Notes under the pieces: generated by a model
The model's database searches: none
What the model saw: the letters and a program-made list of their open reading frames with translations, nothing else
Told to the model about the DNA's origin: nothing
Made by a program: the position numbers and the translations under genes
Shown here: positions 1 to 11,440 of the stretch, piece by piece
Numbering within the stretch: position 1 is the first letter of the stretch
Layout of the letters: the number at the start of each line of letters is the position of its first letter
Source: Rhyacichthys aspro
Lineage: Eukaryota > Chordata > Actinopteri > Gobiiformes > Rhyacichthyidae
Reading direction: 5' to 3'
DNA: 64,000 nucleotides
Assembly (NCBI GenBank): GCA_036850595.1
Contig: CM072148.1
Span: 18,592,731 to 18,656,730, forward strand

Positions 1-59
1 GCGGGTCAAAACTCTTTTATTCCCCCTGCGCGCACACACTCCCCTTAATGTCTCGGATT

Positions 60-230
60 GGGGCAGATAAGAGTGGACAGCTGGCGAGTGTATTGCCAGT
101 GCGCGACAGCTGCTCCATTGTCTGCGCTCTGCCGGCAGCTGCCCACTTCAAACAATACGTCCCCCGCCTCGACCAATCAACGGCCGGCCCACCGCAGCAC
201 GGCCCAATCGCGGCGCACCATGTAAATTTA
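60..230. promoter_or_regulatory. Candidate intronic neural enhancer with three evenly spaced CAGCTG E-boxes
   Basis: A GC-rich island in intron 4 of the Delta gene. CAGCTG occurs at 78-83, 107-112 and 136-141, each exactly 29 bases from the next. A SOX-like CCATTGT (115-121), a second SOX-like AAACAAT (about 150), two CCAAT-type motifs (173-178 and 203-208) and an ATGTAAAT octamer-like site (about 220) are packed around them. Proneural bHLH factors bind CAGCTG and are known to activate Delta genes; enhancer function here is inferred. The remaining intron bases to 623 are AT-rich and show no exon. Confidence 0.4.
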
Positions 231-623
231 TGGCACGCGTGAGATTATTCCCAAAAACTTTCCTTAGAATAAATCAAGTGGTCGTGTGTGTGTGTGTGGG
301 GAGGGGAGAGTTGGGGGCTGTGCTGTTTACGCACAAGTTGCCTTCTTCTAACGGCACTCACTCATTAGTGAAGCTGAACTGAACTTTGAGCACAAGAAAC
401 TGCCCAAAATGAACCAGATATTTGTACTGGGTGGCTATATTTAGTTGATTTCACTCCACTAGCTATTCACTTATATTGTAACAGTTCTAAATGTTGGAAG
501 GAAAAAAAAACGACATACTTTCTTAAACCTTCAGCTATGTAAAAAACAACATTCTCTCACTTTTTCCTCCCCATAATACAAGACTCTACTCAATGGTACT
601 ACTCCAAAATGTCTCCAACTCAC

Positions 624-2224
624 GCTCAGTGCAGTACTGTCCCTTCCAGCCGGCGTCGCACACGATCTCGCCGCGTTCTCCGCAGGTGAAGTGCCCGAAA
701 GCGTCGTCTCGGGGCCGGCAGAAGACGGAGCAGCCCTCGCCGTAGTAGTGCTCGTCGCAAACGAACCGGTAGGAGTACTTGAGCTCGGTCCGGCCGCTGC
801 TGTGGAGGTCCTGGGACCACTCCTCGCCGACGGTCAGGTGCCTCTGCGTCGTCATAGTGCTGATCACACGATCTGGGTTTTCTGCAAAGAGAAAACCATT
901 CATACAGGGTTAATACACCAAGGCCACACGTAGAATAGACTGTAGAGAAGATAGATTCGGGGCTGATAAAGATGGGTTGTTTAGGCATTTGAATAGGTGT
1001 GTGCTCCTAAACATACCAAAAGTGCAGCATAAAGAAGGAAAACGGCAAAAAACGGCAACAAAACGTATCATCATTATACTTTGCATTGAGGCCCATTGTG
1101 ATGGTATTAACTGTTCCTATTCAATCTCCAAGAACATTGAACAATAATATAACATCCTATACTGTTAGTTTTGTTTTTTACTTGTGTCAGGTTTAGTTTA
1201 GTGGTTTTAAATGGTCATAGACACCAATAAAAAAAACAGTTGAGGGATTTTCCACAGGGGCACCACTCAGCTCCCTGTAAAACCTAACTACGGCCGTGTA
1301 AACACACCATAAAACATGTATAAGACAAAAGAAGATGGAGAGTGAACGTGAGCTTGTGTCAGGCTTGTTACCTGTGGAGAGGTCGTCTTTGGAGTCGGTG
1401 TGTAATGCCTCGATGATCAGTGAGAAGGTCCCCTGGGAACACAAATGGCTTGGTGAGACAGGTGGCCAGCGAGATGCGGATGATAACATCAGGCAAGAAA
1501 AGACCCGGGGCGACTGTAGCCCCTGTAGCGTACACCCAATGAAACTAAACACCGCTTTAGCGATGAGACAAAAAGGCGCCATTTCATTTTGCTTCACGCT
1601 TTTTTACGCACACTTGCTTACACTACATCCCCACTTACCGGCCACGTGAAGCCGAAGTTTATCCGGATGGGGTTGGTAAAGGAGCTCTCCGGGATGGCAT
1701 CCGGAACTTGGAAGGAGTTGGACCCGAGCACTGGCGTCACCGCGCCGCCGTACGTGCACGGGGGCTCCGGGGACGCGTTGGGCTGGTAGTGCTTCAGACA
1801 AATCCTGAAAAAAGTTTTACACTCGCACTGCTGCTGGAAAGACGACGTCAGACCACCTTTACAGCAGTTTTTGTTTCCCTGTATTCCCTTCTTGTTTAGA
1901 AACTCCTGCAACTTCAGCTCGAAGACTCCTGAGCACAAGCCCTGCGAAGAAAGTTACTCTCGTTAACGCACTGTCAGGGTGTTTGTTTGTGTTTTCACTC
2001 GTCCTCAGAGTAAGCTAGCCCATTTCTCAACAAGCAAGCCCCCTTGTGTTGTTTTAAATCCTGTCTAGTGACATAAAAACACCCAAAACTCTACTTTCAA
2101 GACTAATTCAGCTGTTTTACACGACTTAATGACGTGCGTAAAAAGACGATTCATGATAAATAGTGCTTACCTGACACAGTAACATGGTCATGACGGCGAG
2201 AGTCAACAGGATAGAGTGCCCCAT
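624..2224 (-). CDS. dld: Delta-type Notch ligand, N-terminal exons (deltaD / DLL1 group), partial
   Basis: Transmembrane ligand of Notch receptors in lateral inhibition and somite patterning. Four coding exons join in frame on the minus strand: 2171-2224 (start MGHSILLT, hydrophobic signal peptide), 1639-1941 (MNNL domain, with CSGVFELKLQEF and CECKTFFRICLKHYQ), 1372-1432 (GTFSLIIEALHTDSKDDLST) and 624-881 (through the DSL domain, with YSYRFVCDEHYYGEGCS, FGHFTCGERGE and WKGQYCTE). All junctions are GT-AG and phases agree; about 225 residues are visible. The last exon ends one base into the next codon, so the gene continues left of the window with EGF repeats, membrane segment and tail. The wording around ENPDRVISTMTTQRHLTVGE fits my memory of fish deltaD better than deltaA; the family call is firm, the paralogue call is not. 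Confidence 0.93.
882..1371 (-). other. dld: Delta gene intron 3
   Basis: GT-AG intron between the coding exons ending at 1372 and starting at 881. AT-rich, with no conserved-looking block. Small open frames here are intron read-through of the flanking exons. Confidence 0.8.
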
Positions 2225-2544
2225 ATTCAATAAATACATAATAAATAAGAAATAAATAGGGTGAAGAGCTTGGGTGCCTCCTCTGGTTCAGTCCCTCTGT
2301 TGAAGATGCATCGAGAGCGCGCTTCTGTCTCAACTGCTTTCATTCATTCATGTCCCGAGTGAGCAAGAATAAAACGATAATCCCCCAAATAAAGTTTCGT
2401 AGATGATTCAGTCCACCAAAAGTCCAGTTATAATCCAAACACAGAAAAAAAATCCTTGTGGAAAGACGTCTTGAAGGAAGCCAGGACAGGTTTCTTTTTA
2501 ATTGTCCAACATGCTTCCCTTCAGTCCCGTCAGTGTCTGTCCTC

Positions 2545-2612
2545 TCTCTGTGGGCTGTGCGCGTGTCTCTGTGCCGTTATATACGGCCGGACACATGCTA
2601 TGGTAATGACAT
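2545..2612 (-). promoter_or_regulatory. dld: Probable core promoter of the Delta gene with TATA box
   Basis: On the minus strand a TATATAA box lies at 2577-2583, about 355 bases upstream of the start codon. A start site about 25-30 bases downstream (near 2550) would give a 5' leader of about 325 bases. Just upstream on the same strand is CATTACCATA (2599-2608). Position and strand fit the Delta gene; the start site itself is inferred. Confidence 0.55.
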
Positions 2613-2694
2613 GGAAATGCACCTCCTCCTCCCTCCCTAGTCCTCAGTCTCCCCAATCTGGTCCTGCGTTTTACAATAGAGCCTCTACACTGCA

Positions 2695-3560
2695 GCGTGG
2701 TCCCAGTTTGGTCCTGGTGTTGTTTAGTCTTAGTTCATACCTGTTTTAGTGTGGGTTAAGTCCCGGTTTAGTCCTGGGTTTTGTTTCAGTGAAGTTGCAG
2801 GTGAACTTGTTGCTTTAGAGCTGGGTTTAGTCTTGCTATAGTTGGATTTTTGTGATTTAATACTGGTTGTAGTTGAGTCCTGATGTTGTCAGGGTTTAGT
2901 CCTAGGATTAGTCCTTTAGTTTTGTTGAGTAGGATACTTTAGGTCCTCTAGGTCTTCCTCCAAACAGTTAATATGTTACATATCCTTACCTCAAAATGTG
3001 CCTTTTCCGTCCTTGCTACCAAACTCTGCTGCTGCTCTGCTCTTTGTTAAATACTCAAACTTTAAATGTGCCATATCATTGTCCTGGATTAGTCTTCTTA
3101 GAGTTCTTTCCTAGTTTTGTCCAGTCATCTTCATTTCTTGGTTTAGCCTTAGTAAGTGTAAGGTTGAGTTCATGTTTAGACCTGGTTCTGTTTTGGGTTT
3201 AGTTGAGCATTTAGTCCTTTAGTCTTCTAGTTTTGTTTTTCAAATTCAGATAGAGGACATGTTGTAGTTAAGGGTTTAGTCCTGATTTTGTCTTGGTTGA
3301 GTCCTTGTTATTTCCTACTTTGGTCTTAGTTTATTCTTAGTTCTGGTTGAGGGTTTAGTCCCTGTTTACTCCTACTTGTGTCTTGGGTTTTGGTCCTGGT
3401 TCAGTTCAGCTTTGGTTTTAGTTCTGGTTTTAGTTTGTTCCTGGTTTTATGGATCTGGTTTAGCTCTGGTTTTCTCATGTGTTTACTCCACAGTTTAGTC
3501 TTGTGGTTGCTCCTGGTTTCATTTTAGATTTACTCCTAGGTTTACTCCTGGTTATGTCAT
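2695..3560. repeat. Long degenerate array of TTTAGTCC-type units
   Basis: About 870 bases built from loosely repeated units of roughly 10-14 bases that read GGTTTAGTCCTGG, TTTAGTCTTGG, GTTTACTCCTGG and similar. Spacing and sequence vary widely, so this is a decayed minisatellite rather than a clean tandem array. It begins close upstream of the Delta promoter. Shorter arrays of the same unit recur across the window on both strands. Confidence 0.75.
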
Positions 3561-5985
3561 CTGAACACAGTGAAATTAATTGACATAAACCCAAGTGGAA
3601 CAAGACACTGAACATAAAAATCACAAACTGAAATGAATCTATTTCCATGTTTCTTAAATTTGTGACATTTTATGGTTATTTTGCCTCAGCAACATTACTC
3701 CTCCAGACTTGTGCTCCACTCTCAACTGATGACTTTTACTCTGAAACTTTTATGACAGTACAAAAATATCATCCTGTGTCCATTCACATGTCACATTGGT
3801 TTGTGGCAGGTAAAATGACCAGAATGCTATGCTTCAAAATTACATAACATATGACACTATTATCTGTTGAGAGGGTGATCTTTGTCTATGAAAGAGGGTC
3901 TTTTCTGAATTTTTCATCAATATAACATTGAGCCCACATATGTTTTGTACATGATTATAAGGTGTATTTTATGATTGAAAGTCAAATTGTGTTTATTTTA
4001 AGTGCAACTTGTCATTTGATGGTCTGTGACTTGATCTGTTTGTTTGAAAACTTGATCTTCCTCAAAAGCACATGGCAAAAATGTGACTAACTCTATTTTG
4101 TTGTGGTCTAGACATTGATTCTTCTGATGTTGATCTTCTGTTTCGACCAAAAAGGGGACCAACACTACAGAATTACATGGTATCTCAAAACACCGTCCAA
4201 TTTCCCATACAGTCTCCGGTGATAATAATAATATCATGATACAGCAATTCTTGTATGAATTTCAATGTAGTTGAAAGATAGCTATAGATTGGCAGGTGCA
4301 TTCATTCTTTGCGTTGTATTTTCATTTTGACCTTTGTAAATTTTAGCAAAATATATGTATTCTCAAAATCATTTTGATGGTTCTTAGACATGAGATCTGT
4401 AGAATCACTGACACAGTTCCCTTAGCTGGACAGAAACTTCCAATGTAACTTTTCTGTCCCCAAGACGTATCGCGTAAATTTAGTGAGTGACAGTGAGCCT
4501 ACTGTTTCAGAAAACATTTTCTTCTAAATTTGCTGCTTGGATAGCCTCTTGTGAACAAATGGCATCCATTAATATGACGCCGCTGTCATAACAACACAGA
4601 GAGTCTGTAGCGGGATCTGAGCCCTCTAAAAGTCGCACAGTGACACTTTGAATTGTCTTAAACTAACCACTGTCTGTCAAAACTTTTTCCTTCTTTTGCA
4701 CACAACTCTCTGCCTTTTATCTAAAATCAAAATATCTGGATTGCGATAATGTATCACAAGAAGAAAACGATCTGATAATGATAAATACTTGTATTGTACC
4801 ACCTTTAACCACGACAGACGAAGTGGAAGAGATTCAATTTAGAACATTTAGGTTAAAGAATATGTTTAAAGGTACGTTTTTGTTGAGGGTTTCAATCCAT
4901 CACACTGTAACATATTCCTCCTCCGCTGCCGTCAGTCCTGGTGTTGTGTTGTGTGTCCTCCTACACTGACACTGTCTCTGTCACATTAGTGCACTAGCTC
5001 TGCAGATCCTCTCATCGGACCAGCTGCTTCGGCTGACTTTCCTCTCCCGTCACAAGAGAGGTACTGATGTGAAGATGGACAAATGCATATGTAATTTTAG
5101 AATGGATTTTCAAAAAGCAGCAACAATGTCAAGATAGAAACATGTGGCAGAAAGAACGCATATCAATTCAGAATGGGCAAATGCCATCTAAGAAAAAAGT
5201 GTTGCAAAGCGATAATATGGGAACAAAGTTAGTTGTAGAGACAGACAGTGTAGCTAGTGATGCTAATAGTCAGTAAAGGTGCATTAAGTTTTATTGGAAC
5301 ACATCCTGGGCTTAGCTCAAAGAAGACCCTTGTCAAAGTCTCTGCAGAGGACTCAATATTATTATTCGAAGCAGCTTGGATTGGAGGCCTTTGAAGCTGC
5401 AGGAGCAAACTGTCAATCACACCCCATTTGTCCTCCCCATGGGGTAAGATCTGTCCCGAAATCTGTCAATAACCCACAGATGGACCTCAAAGATCAATGG
5501 ATTATAACTGTAAAATACCGACTCTGTATTTCTTTACATTTGAATAGGAGTCAGTGTGAGTCAAGCCTTACCTCCTCATCATCAGCTTCTGTTCAACAGT
5601 GCTTTTGTTTAAAGGCAACTCTACATCATTTTTCAGGATGTGTGTCCACTGCTTGAAACTCTACTCAGTATGCATCCTGAATAGGCCTACATGAGTTGTG
5701 CTAAAAGTGATGTTGCTTTGTCGAGATAGATGTTCTCATGAGGTTGTAGAGAGCCCTGTCACTCAAAGTGATGTCTCTGCTGGGAGAGTGGTGTCAGTAA
5801 AAATGGGTTATTCTGACTCTTTCATGTCAAAACCATGACTTCAAGCCTAAATTTAATGATTTCAAGGCTATGTATTCTGTGGTTAAAGTCACATAGTGTT
5901 GCACTAATAACACTAGCATAAACAGGTGTTGCAAGTTCATCCTGAATAAAAACAATTTGATTGTACAGCCAGCTATACAGTACTA
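3561..5985. other. Intergenic DNA without recognised gene
   Basis: AT-rich sequence with only short chance open frames. A moderately GC-rich patch near 4975-5065 contains a CAGCTG E-box at about 5019. Nothing else could be assigned. Confidence 0.6.
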
Positions 5986-5990
5986 CTCCT

Positions 5991-6115
5991 CTGTGGTGAA
6001 GAGGTTAGTGCCCAGTTTAGGTGCAGGAGACTGGGGGTTCCTACTCCAGCAACAGGTCTCTCTGGATCTATGGATAAAGTTGCATCAGGAAGGGCATCTG
6101 GTGTAAAAACTTACT
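5991..6115 (+). mobile_element. Teleost tRNA-like SINE fragment
   Basis: The run GTGGTGAAGAGGTTAGTG, GTGCAGGAGACTGGGGGTTC and AGGAAGGGCATCTGGTGTAA follows the layout of a very common fish interspersed repeat that starts with a tRNA-like head and ends in a CAGGAAGGGCATC block. Only a degraded copy is present. Recognised from memory of the family, not by search. Confidence 0.6.
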
Positions 6116-6719
6116 ATACATTACAGTGAGTGCAATGTAGTGATGTATTGAGTCTGGACAATAATGAAAAAAAAAAACATTATCAAAATAGTGAAAGTGT
6201 ATTCTGAAGGCACTCAGAGTGACTCTGATGTCAAATATGTCAAATTATGACTTGGGATGTGTCAGGATAAAGTGCACTGGGAACTGACAGTGAGTTGGAA
6301 ATTTAAAGCAATACGATGCACTAAAAGTCACATTTTCTTGCATTAAACAGAAATAATGTGTCTATAAACAATAAAAGGAATCAACGTTTGTTATCATTTG
6401 CATTTAAACCTTTGTTTAGTCCTGAAACAAAACCAAAAGTGAGGAATTGGAACAGGGATAATGTGATATAGACTGACATAGACTCTAGGTATTTTGATTG
6501 TTTGAAGGTTTTTTGTGAATCTAAAGTTTAAAATGTGGACCAATTGTCTGATAAAGTGAAAACCCTTGAACAGAAGAAACCCTGACTGAGTTAATTGTTG
6601 ACACCCCTCCTTCTCTCTTTTCTTAGACGCGCACACGCACACACGCGCGCCCACTGGGGTTGTTTTAAGGTATTTCTCAGTTGTGGGAAGAATTCTTGCC
6701 TTGAATCGCCTCAAAAAAC

Positions 6720-7015
6720 GGGACCAAAGAAAACATTCCTTGGCAGCGCAGCGCGGTGAGGTAAACGACTCCTGCCTCCCTCTCTTCTCAGGAGGAAAAA
6801 AAGAAGCGCGTGCGAGCGACGGGGCACGCGCGTAGCGGAGTCGGCTCGCGTGGCCAGCGTCATTGTGAGAGCGCAGGGAGTGCGCTGGCTCTCCTCCTCA
6901 GCTGTATGGTAATGCGCTGCGCACCTGCTCTCCGCTCAATAACAGCGAGCGGGAGCGCGCCTCTCTCAGCTCTGCGCGCTCCCCCTACACACGCACACAC
7001 ACACGCACAAAGCCC
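6720..7015. promoter_or_regulatory. Orphan CpG-rich island
   Basis: A dense run of CpG (for example GAGCGACGGGGCACGCGCG) in AT-rich surroundings about 4.5 kb upstream of the Delta gene. It contains CAGCTG (6899-6904), TATGGTAATG (6905-6914, also present at the Delta promoter), GCACCTGC (about 6921) and, just before the island, TGTGGGAAG (about 6682), which resembles an RBPJ site. No splice-supported coding exon was found. It could be an enhancer, an alternative Delta promoter or a non-coding RNA start. Confidence 0.4.
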
Positions 7016-7299
7016 TCCCCTCCACACACTTTTCACTTCACATCAAACAAACTGGAAATATCTCAGCGCGTGTTCATGTTTCTTTTCTTTTTTTCTCTCT
7101 CTCTCTCTTCGCAGTTTGAGATGGCTTCACTTCAGCTCTTTTCCATCAAGTTCTTCGGTTGAAATGATGACAAAATGTTATTTAAATGTTTTAAAAGCCT
7201 TGGTTCACTGGAGTGGTATGGCACAGCTCGGCTCAGGAACCTCAAAGATGCTCCCGTTTCCACTGTTCTGTGTCCAGAGAGAGACACAGTAAACAGTAA

Positions 7300-8000
7300 A
7301 ACAAAAAATGTGTTTCTATACGAAAAGCAGTGATTAATTTAAAGAAGAGAGTAAATCTTGGGTTGTAGCATGAAAGACTGGAGCCACATACTTCTGTTTG
7401 TGTTTCATGCAACATAGATGATAAATGCAATGTTTTAATCCACAAAACCAGAGCCCTTACAATTCTTGTCTACTCTCAAGTAAGGGTTACCCATCGTCCA
7501 AGTGTTAACGTCTACCTTTAGAAAAATGGACCACATAATTGAGACCAGGGCCAAAGTGTCCCGAAAGTACTGTGGTACAGTACGCTTTTTGGGGATGGGA
7601 TGCTTTGTTCAACATAGGCTCGTTTATGTGCAATTCAGGGCATCTTGAGAAAATAAAATAATTTTTTTTTAAAAAGATAGGTAGGTAGGTTGTTGTGATG
7701 CTCAAGAAGTACATATTTTTTACTTAACCCTTAAAAACTTCTCATAAATTAACAGGAGTTTGAAGAGGAATCCAAAAGCTCATTTCAGTGTTTTTTAAGT
7801 CTAGTTTGTGTTTGACTAGTGCTGTACATTTATATAACTTCAAAGAAAATGCTCTTTTGTGAGGAAAAAAAATGTAGTTCAGACCACAATGTTGCATACC
7901 CACAAGAAAGAGGGATAAACCTCTACATAATACTTTTAAACATGACCACATAATGTAACGACTCAGCTAAACCAGAACGAGGTCAGATCCCTAACATAAT
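7300..8000. other. AT-rich intergenic DNA, nothing recognised
   Basis: Short open frames only, with no coding-like composition and no repeat family recognised. Confidence 0.6.
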
Positions 8001-8019
8001 ATTGTGTTTCTATGTTTGT

Positions 8020-8240
8020 CTCCAGATATAATAAATTACAAGCAAAGGCATTAATGTGTCTCCGGTGGCACATTTGTCGTGCTCCCGGGGGCCGTTCGGA
8101 GACAGTGCTGCTCTAAGCAGGTGCTTACAGCTCTGCGGATGGAGCTGATATATGACTTTACAGCTACTGCGCTGTAAATGTCTGGCACAGCTCCTCACAA
8201 ACTCATCACAGGCCTCAGTCTCTCGGGGTGTTTTCACATC
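8020..8240. promoter_or_regulatory. High-complexity island, possible conserved non-coding element
   Basis: A balanced-composition block in AT-rich DNA with CAGGTG-type E-box sequence (AGCAGGTGCTTACAG near 8116) and the run TGACTTTACAGCTACTGCGC (near 8152). There is no coding frame. Regulatory function is inferred only from composition and position upstream of the Delta gene. Confidence 0.25.
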
Positions 8241-9169
8241 TGTGAGTTTATCATTGGCTCACTTTAAGCACAGTGTATCGGATACATTTGGTCTGTATGG
8301 TACAGCTTTAAGAGGGATTTCCATTTTCAAGAAGAGTATGCAGAATCCCAAATGAGTGTACTGCACCATAATACTTTGGCAGTCCCTTCACTGTGATTTA
8401 ATCAGAGAGTTACACATTTTATAACTAAAAAGTGTAGCTAAACATTGTAGAGGAATTGTTGATTGGAGCATTAACAGTGCTTACTTGATCAAAAATGAGA
8501 ACTAAAAAGGAAAACACAAAAATGAAGTCTTGTTTTTGTGATAAGCAGTCATATTCCTAGACAAAATAACGATGCATCCTATACTTTCTTTTACAAAGCT
8601 AGTGTTTATTTGGGGCATCTGCTTCCGGTTGTGCTCGAGAGTACAATACAAGAGTTGTATGGCTCTTGCTACATTAACATTGCTTTAAACACTATCAGGA
8701 TTTGTGACATTAAACAGTGAGCCTCTAAAAAGTTGAAGAGTGGTGCAGCCCTCTTAATTTCATGTTTAGTAAACTGGAAATAAACCGGATTCAATCTATT
8801 TCTGCTACTGTTTACTGCAGGAGCATATAATAGACCTCTTGTCCCGTACCAACCCGGCCTGTACCCCCACAGTGGAAGGGCTTAAGTTATATGGTCCTGC
8901 AAAACAAAGTTGTTCTTTTCATCTAAATAAAGCCAGTGTTTATATGTTTACCTCTATTATATCATACACTGAAATAAAACAGCCAAGCCAACATTTACCA
9001 TGTCTGTCAACACATCCCCTTGTGATACACGTCTCTTCCTCCAACTCCTGACATGATGTGTCCGTAGTTACTGATTAGCTCCAATCAATGAGAGCAACAA
9101 CCAAACACAATCCTCCTTCATTAATAAACCTGTCCATCTCCCTTTTCACCCACTGACTCTTCTCCAACC

Positions 9170-9204
9170 CCAACGCCAGCTGAACCATGACCGTTACAAT
9201 TAAC
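9170..9204 (+). repeat. 35-bp E-box element, copy 1
   Basis: Begins CCAACGCCAGCTGAACCATG and ends CAATTAAC. It matches 10429-10463 at about 32 of 35 positions in the same orientation, 1259 bases apart. It contains a CAGCTG E-box and an AATTA homeodomain-type core. Confidence 0.6.
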
Positions 9205-10428
9205 CTCCATAGAAAACAAGGAAATTCATTTCTATTTTCAGCCGAGGCAAGACACTTCTTTAGTCTCTGTGATTTGTGCAACAGAGAGAAGAATTAGTTT
9301 GACACTGAATAAACCTTTACAGTAACATCTCTACAACTTAATGGCAGAATAAACCCACTTCCATGATAAACGAGAGAAAAATAACTCACAATATCTGTCA
9401 AATAACACTGTAGATCTGCGGCTGTCTTGTGTTTTAGTGAACTAGTAGTAGCCATATTGGAAGGATAAAAGGAGGGAGACATGAATAGAACCAGTGTAGA
9501 TGTCTTCCAAACTTTCATACTTTATAAAGCACTATAATCCCACAGTTATTGAGCTTTATGTCACAAAACAATATCCCTGACTCTCTTTGCACCAGGCAAA
9601 TATTAAAACAGACCGAGATGATTACATAATCATACAACTTACTAGCATTAACTCTTGAGTCTGGAGCACTATTTTAACATCCATTGTACTCTAGATGAGA
9701 TGGCAAAGATATACCTTCTTTTGGAGGTACAACCATTTTAACTTGTTTTGTGTCATTTGGAGATTTATAGGCTTTTTTGCAATGCATAAGGTACATAATG
9801 CAGTGGGGTTTTTTTTAGGTTAAGCTAAGCATTACTACTGACACTGTGCCTTTTCTGCCCCAAGAAGTACAAAAGCCAGATTAAATCGACTGATGACTTC
9901 AGTGAAATAAAGGGGAGTTTAATTGTTCCATTTACATAACTAAGAATTTGCTCTATGCCGTTGTCTTGGTGGTACTTGTTTGCATAAAGTAGCCCCACTT
10001 TAGCTACAGTTACATTATCAGGCATATTTTGAGAGTTTCTGTGCCGTAAGCGTCACAGCCACCATCATAGATTTACCCTCAGCTGGGTTTATTCCAGTTT
10101 TCATCTGAATTTGTTGTCTTTCATTTTTCAGAACAGGATCAAGGATTAATTGTGACATTAATATTGCTCTCTGTGTAATAAAAGAAATGGGAAAGTGGCG
10201 ATTCCAGAGCTGGCTTTGTCTAGTTTCACAGAGAAGTAGCACTAAAAAGAAAAACTGACATACAGAAAGAGTGTTTTTGCTCATAATTCAGCAGTAAACT
10301 AGTTTTGAAATAATGTTTAGTACTTTGTCGTGTCGGGGTGAGTTGTTGGTAAAAGAATGACTGAGTAAAGTGAAACTGTGTGAAACTAATGTGACAGAAA
10401 CAGGAGCTGACTGGGACACAATCCAAAG

Positions 10429-10463
10429 CCAACGCCAGCTGAACCATGACCATCGCAATTAAC
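10429..10463 (+). repeat. 35-bp E-box element, copy 2
   Basis: Second copy of the element at 9170-9204. The first 23 bases and the last 8 (CAATTAAC) are identical; the differences fall in the 4 bases between. The surrounding sequence does not align well, so this is not a long duplication. Confidence 0.6.
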
Positions 10464-10479
10464 ATCAAGAGCAAAAAAT

Positions 10480-11440
10480 CAATAATGTTTTCACTCCGAG
10501 AAAGAACAAAGTACTGGGCCCCTTCAGACTACACTAACTCGAGTCTGGGGTAAAATAACTACAAAAAAAAAACAACAACAAAAAAAACAACCGTCATCCA
10601 TTCTGAAAGTAAGTCCAACACATGAGGAAAATAAAAAGCACTCAAACTCAGCTAATGAGAGCCAGAGGGACAGCAACAGGGTTTAATCCCAGGAGACTAA
10701 AAAGAGACAGCAACTCTTGCAAATTCTCTGTTCAAGTCATGTAAATGTTTCAACCATGGATCGCCTGTGGGATTTCTTGTGTTTTGAAGCCTGTTGTCTA
10801 TAAATGCCAGCTTTGTTTTTGTTAAAGTGCACCATTTAGCAAGCGTCATTTGAGAAAACACTGGCAACTCTCATTTTTACCAGGAATCTCTGTTGTCCAA
10901 TCAACAGACTGCAATGTTTAGCTCTATGTTTTTAGTAACCATACCTCAGCAAAAGTGTTATGGTCCACTTATTTGGGCTTCTTCATAACCCTTTTGACAA
11001 TAAAGCATGCTGTGATGACCTGATCTGGCTGTACCACTCGGAAATGTGCCTAACGTAACAACCTCTGAAGAGTCTTAAAGGAAACCACTTTTATGTGATG
11101 TAAACTTATGTAACTAATGTCTCTAGAGGGACTGCCCGTGTTTTTTGTGGTTCATGTTAGGAAAAAAGACCATTAATTACACAAACTTGTCACTTTTTTC
11201 AAACACACAGATCCTACTTGTTTCTACAGGAAATGTAAATCGTTGATGTAAATTCTCAGAGAGTGGGTTGGCCTTTCCTGTGATCAAGAAGCTGCTGGTT
11301 GTTTAAGTCAAGTGTCTGAAGCCAGGTCTATAGACAGTTTACTGTAGGGGGCTGCTGTAGTTTAACTCCTGCCCACCAGTAGCTGCCCAAACAAAAAAGG
11401 GTGACTCGGGGTCTGACTATTCATCCATTCTGTGCTTTAA
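10480..11440. other. Intergenic DNA, nothing recognised
   Basis: AT-rich with an A-rich stretch near 10562-10590. No gene, repeat family or strong motif cluster was found. Confidence 0.55.

Noticed and set aside
586..988. Open frames on both strands across the DSL exon
   Set aside because: Only the minus frame that continues the Delta protein is real; the others are shadows of this GC-rich exon.
6810..7292. 160-residue open frame on the plus strand
   Set aside because: It runs across a CpG island and CA/CT repeats, has no domain, and its residues reflect base composition only.
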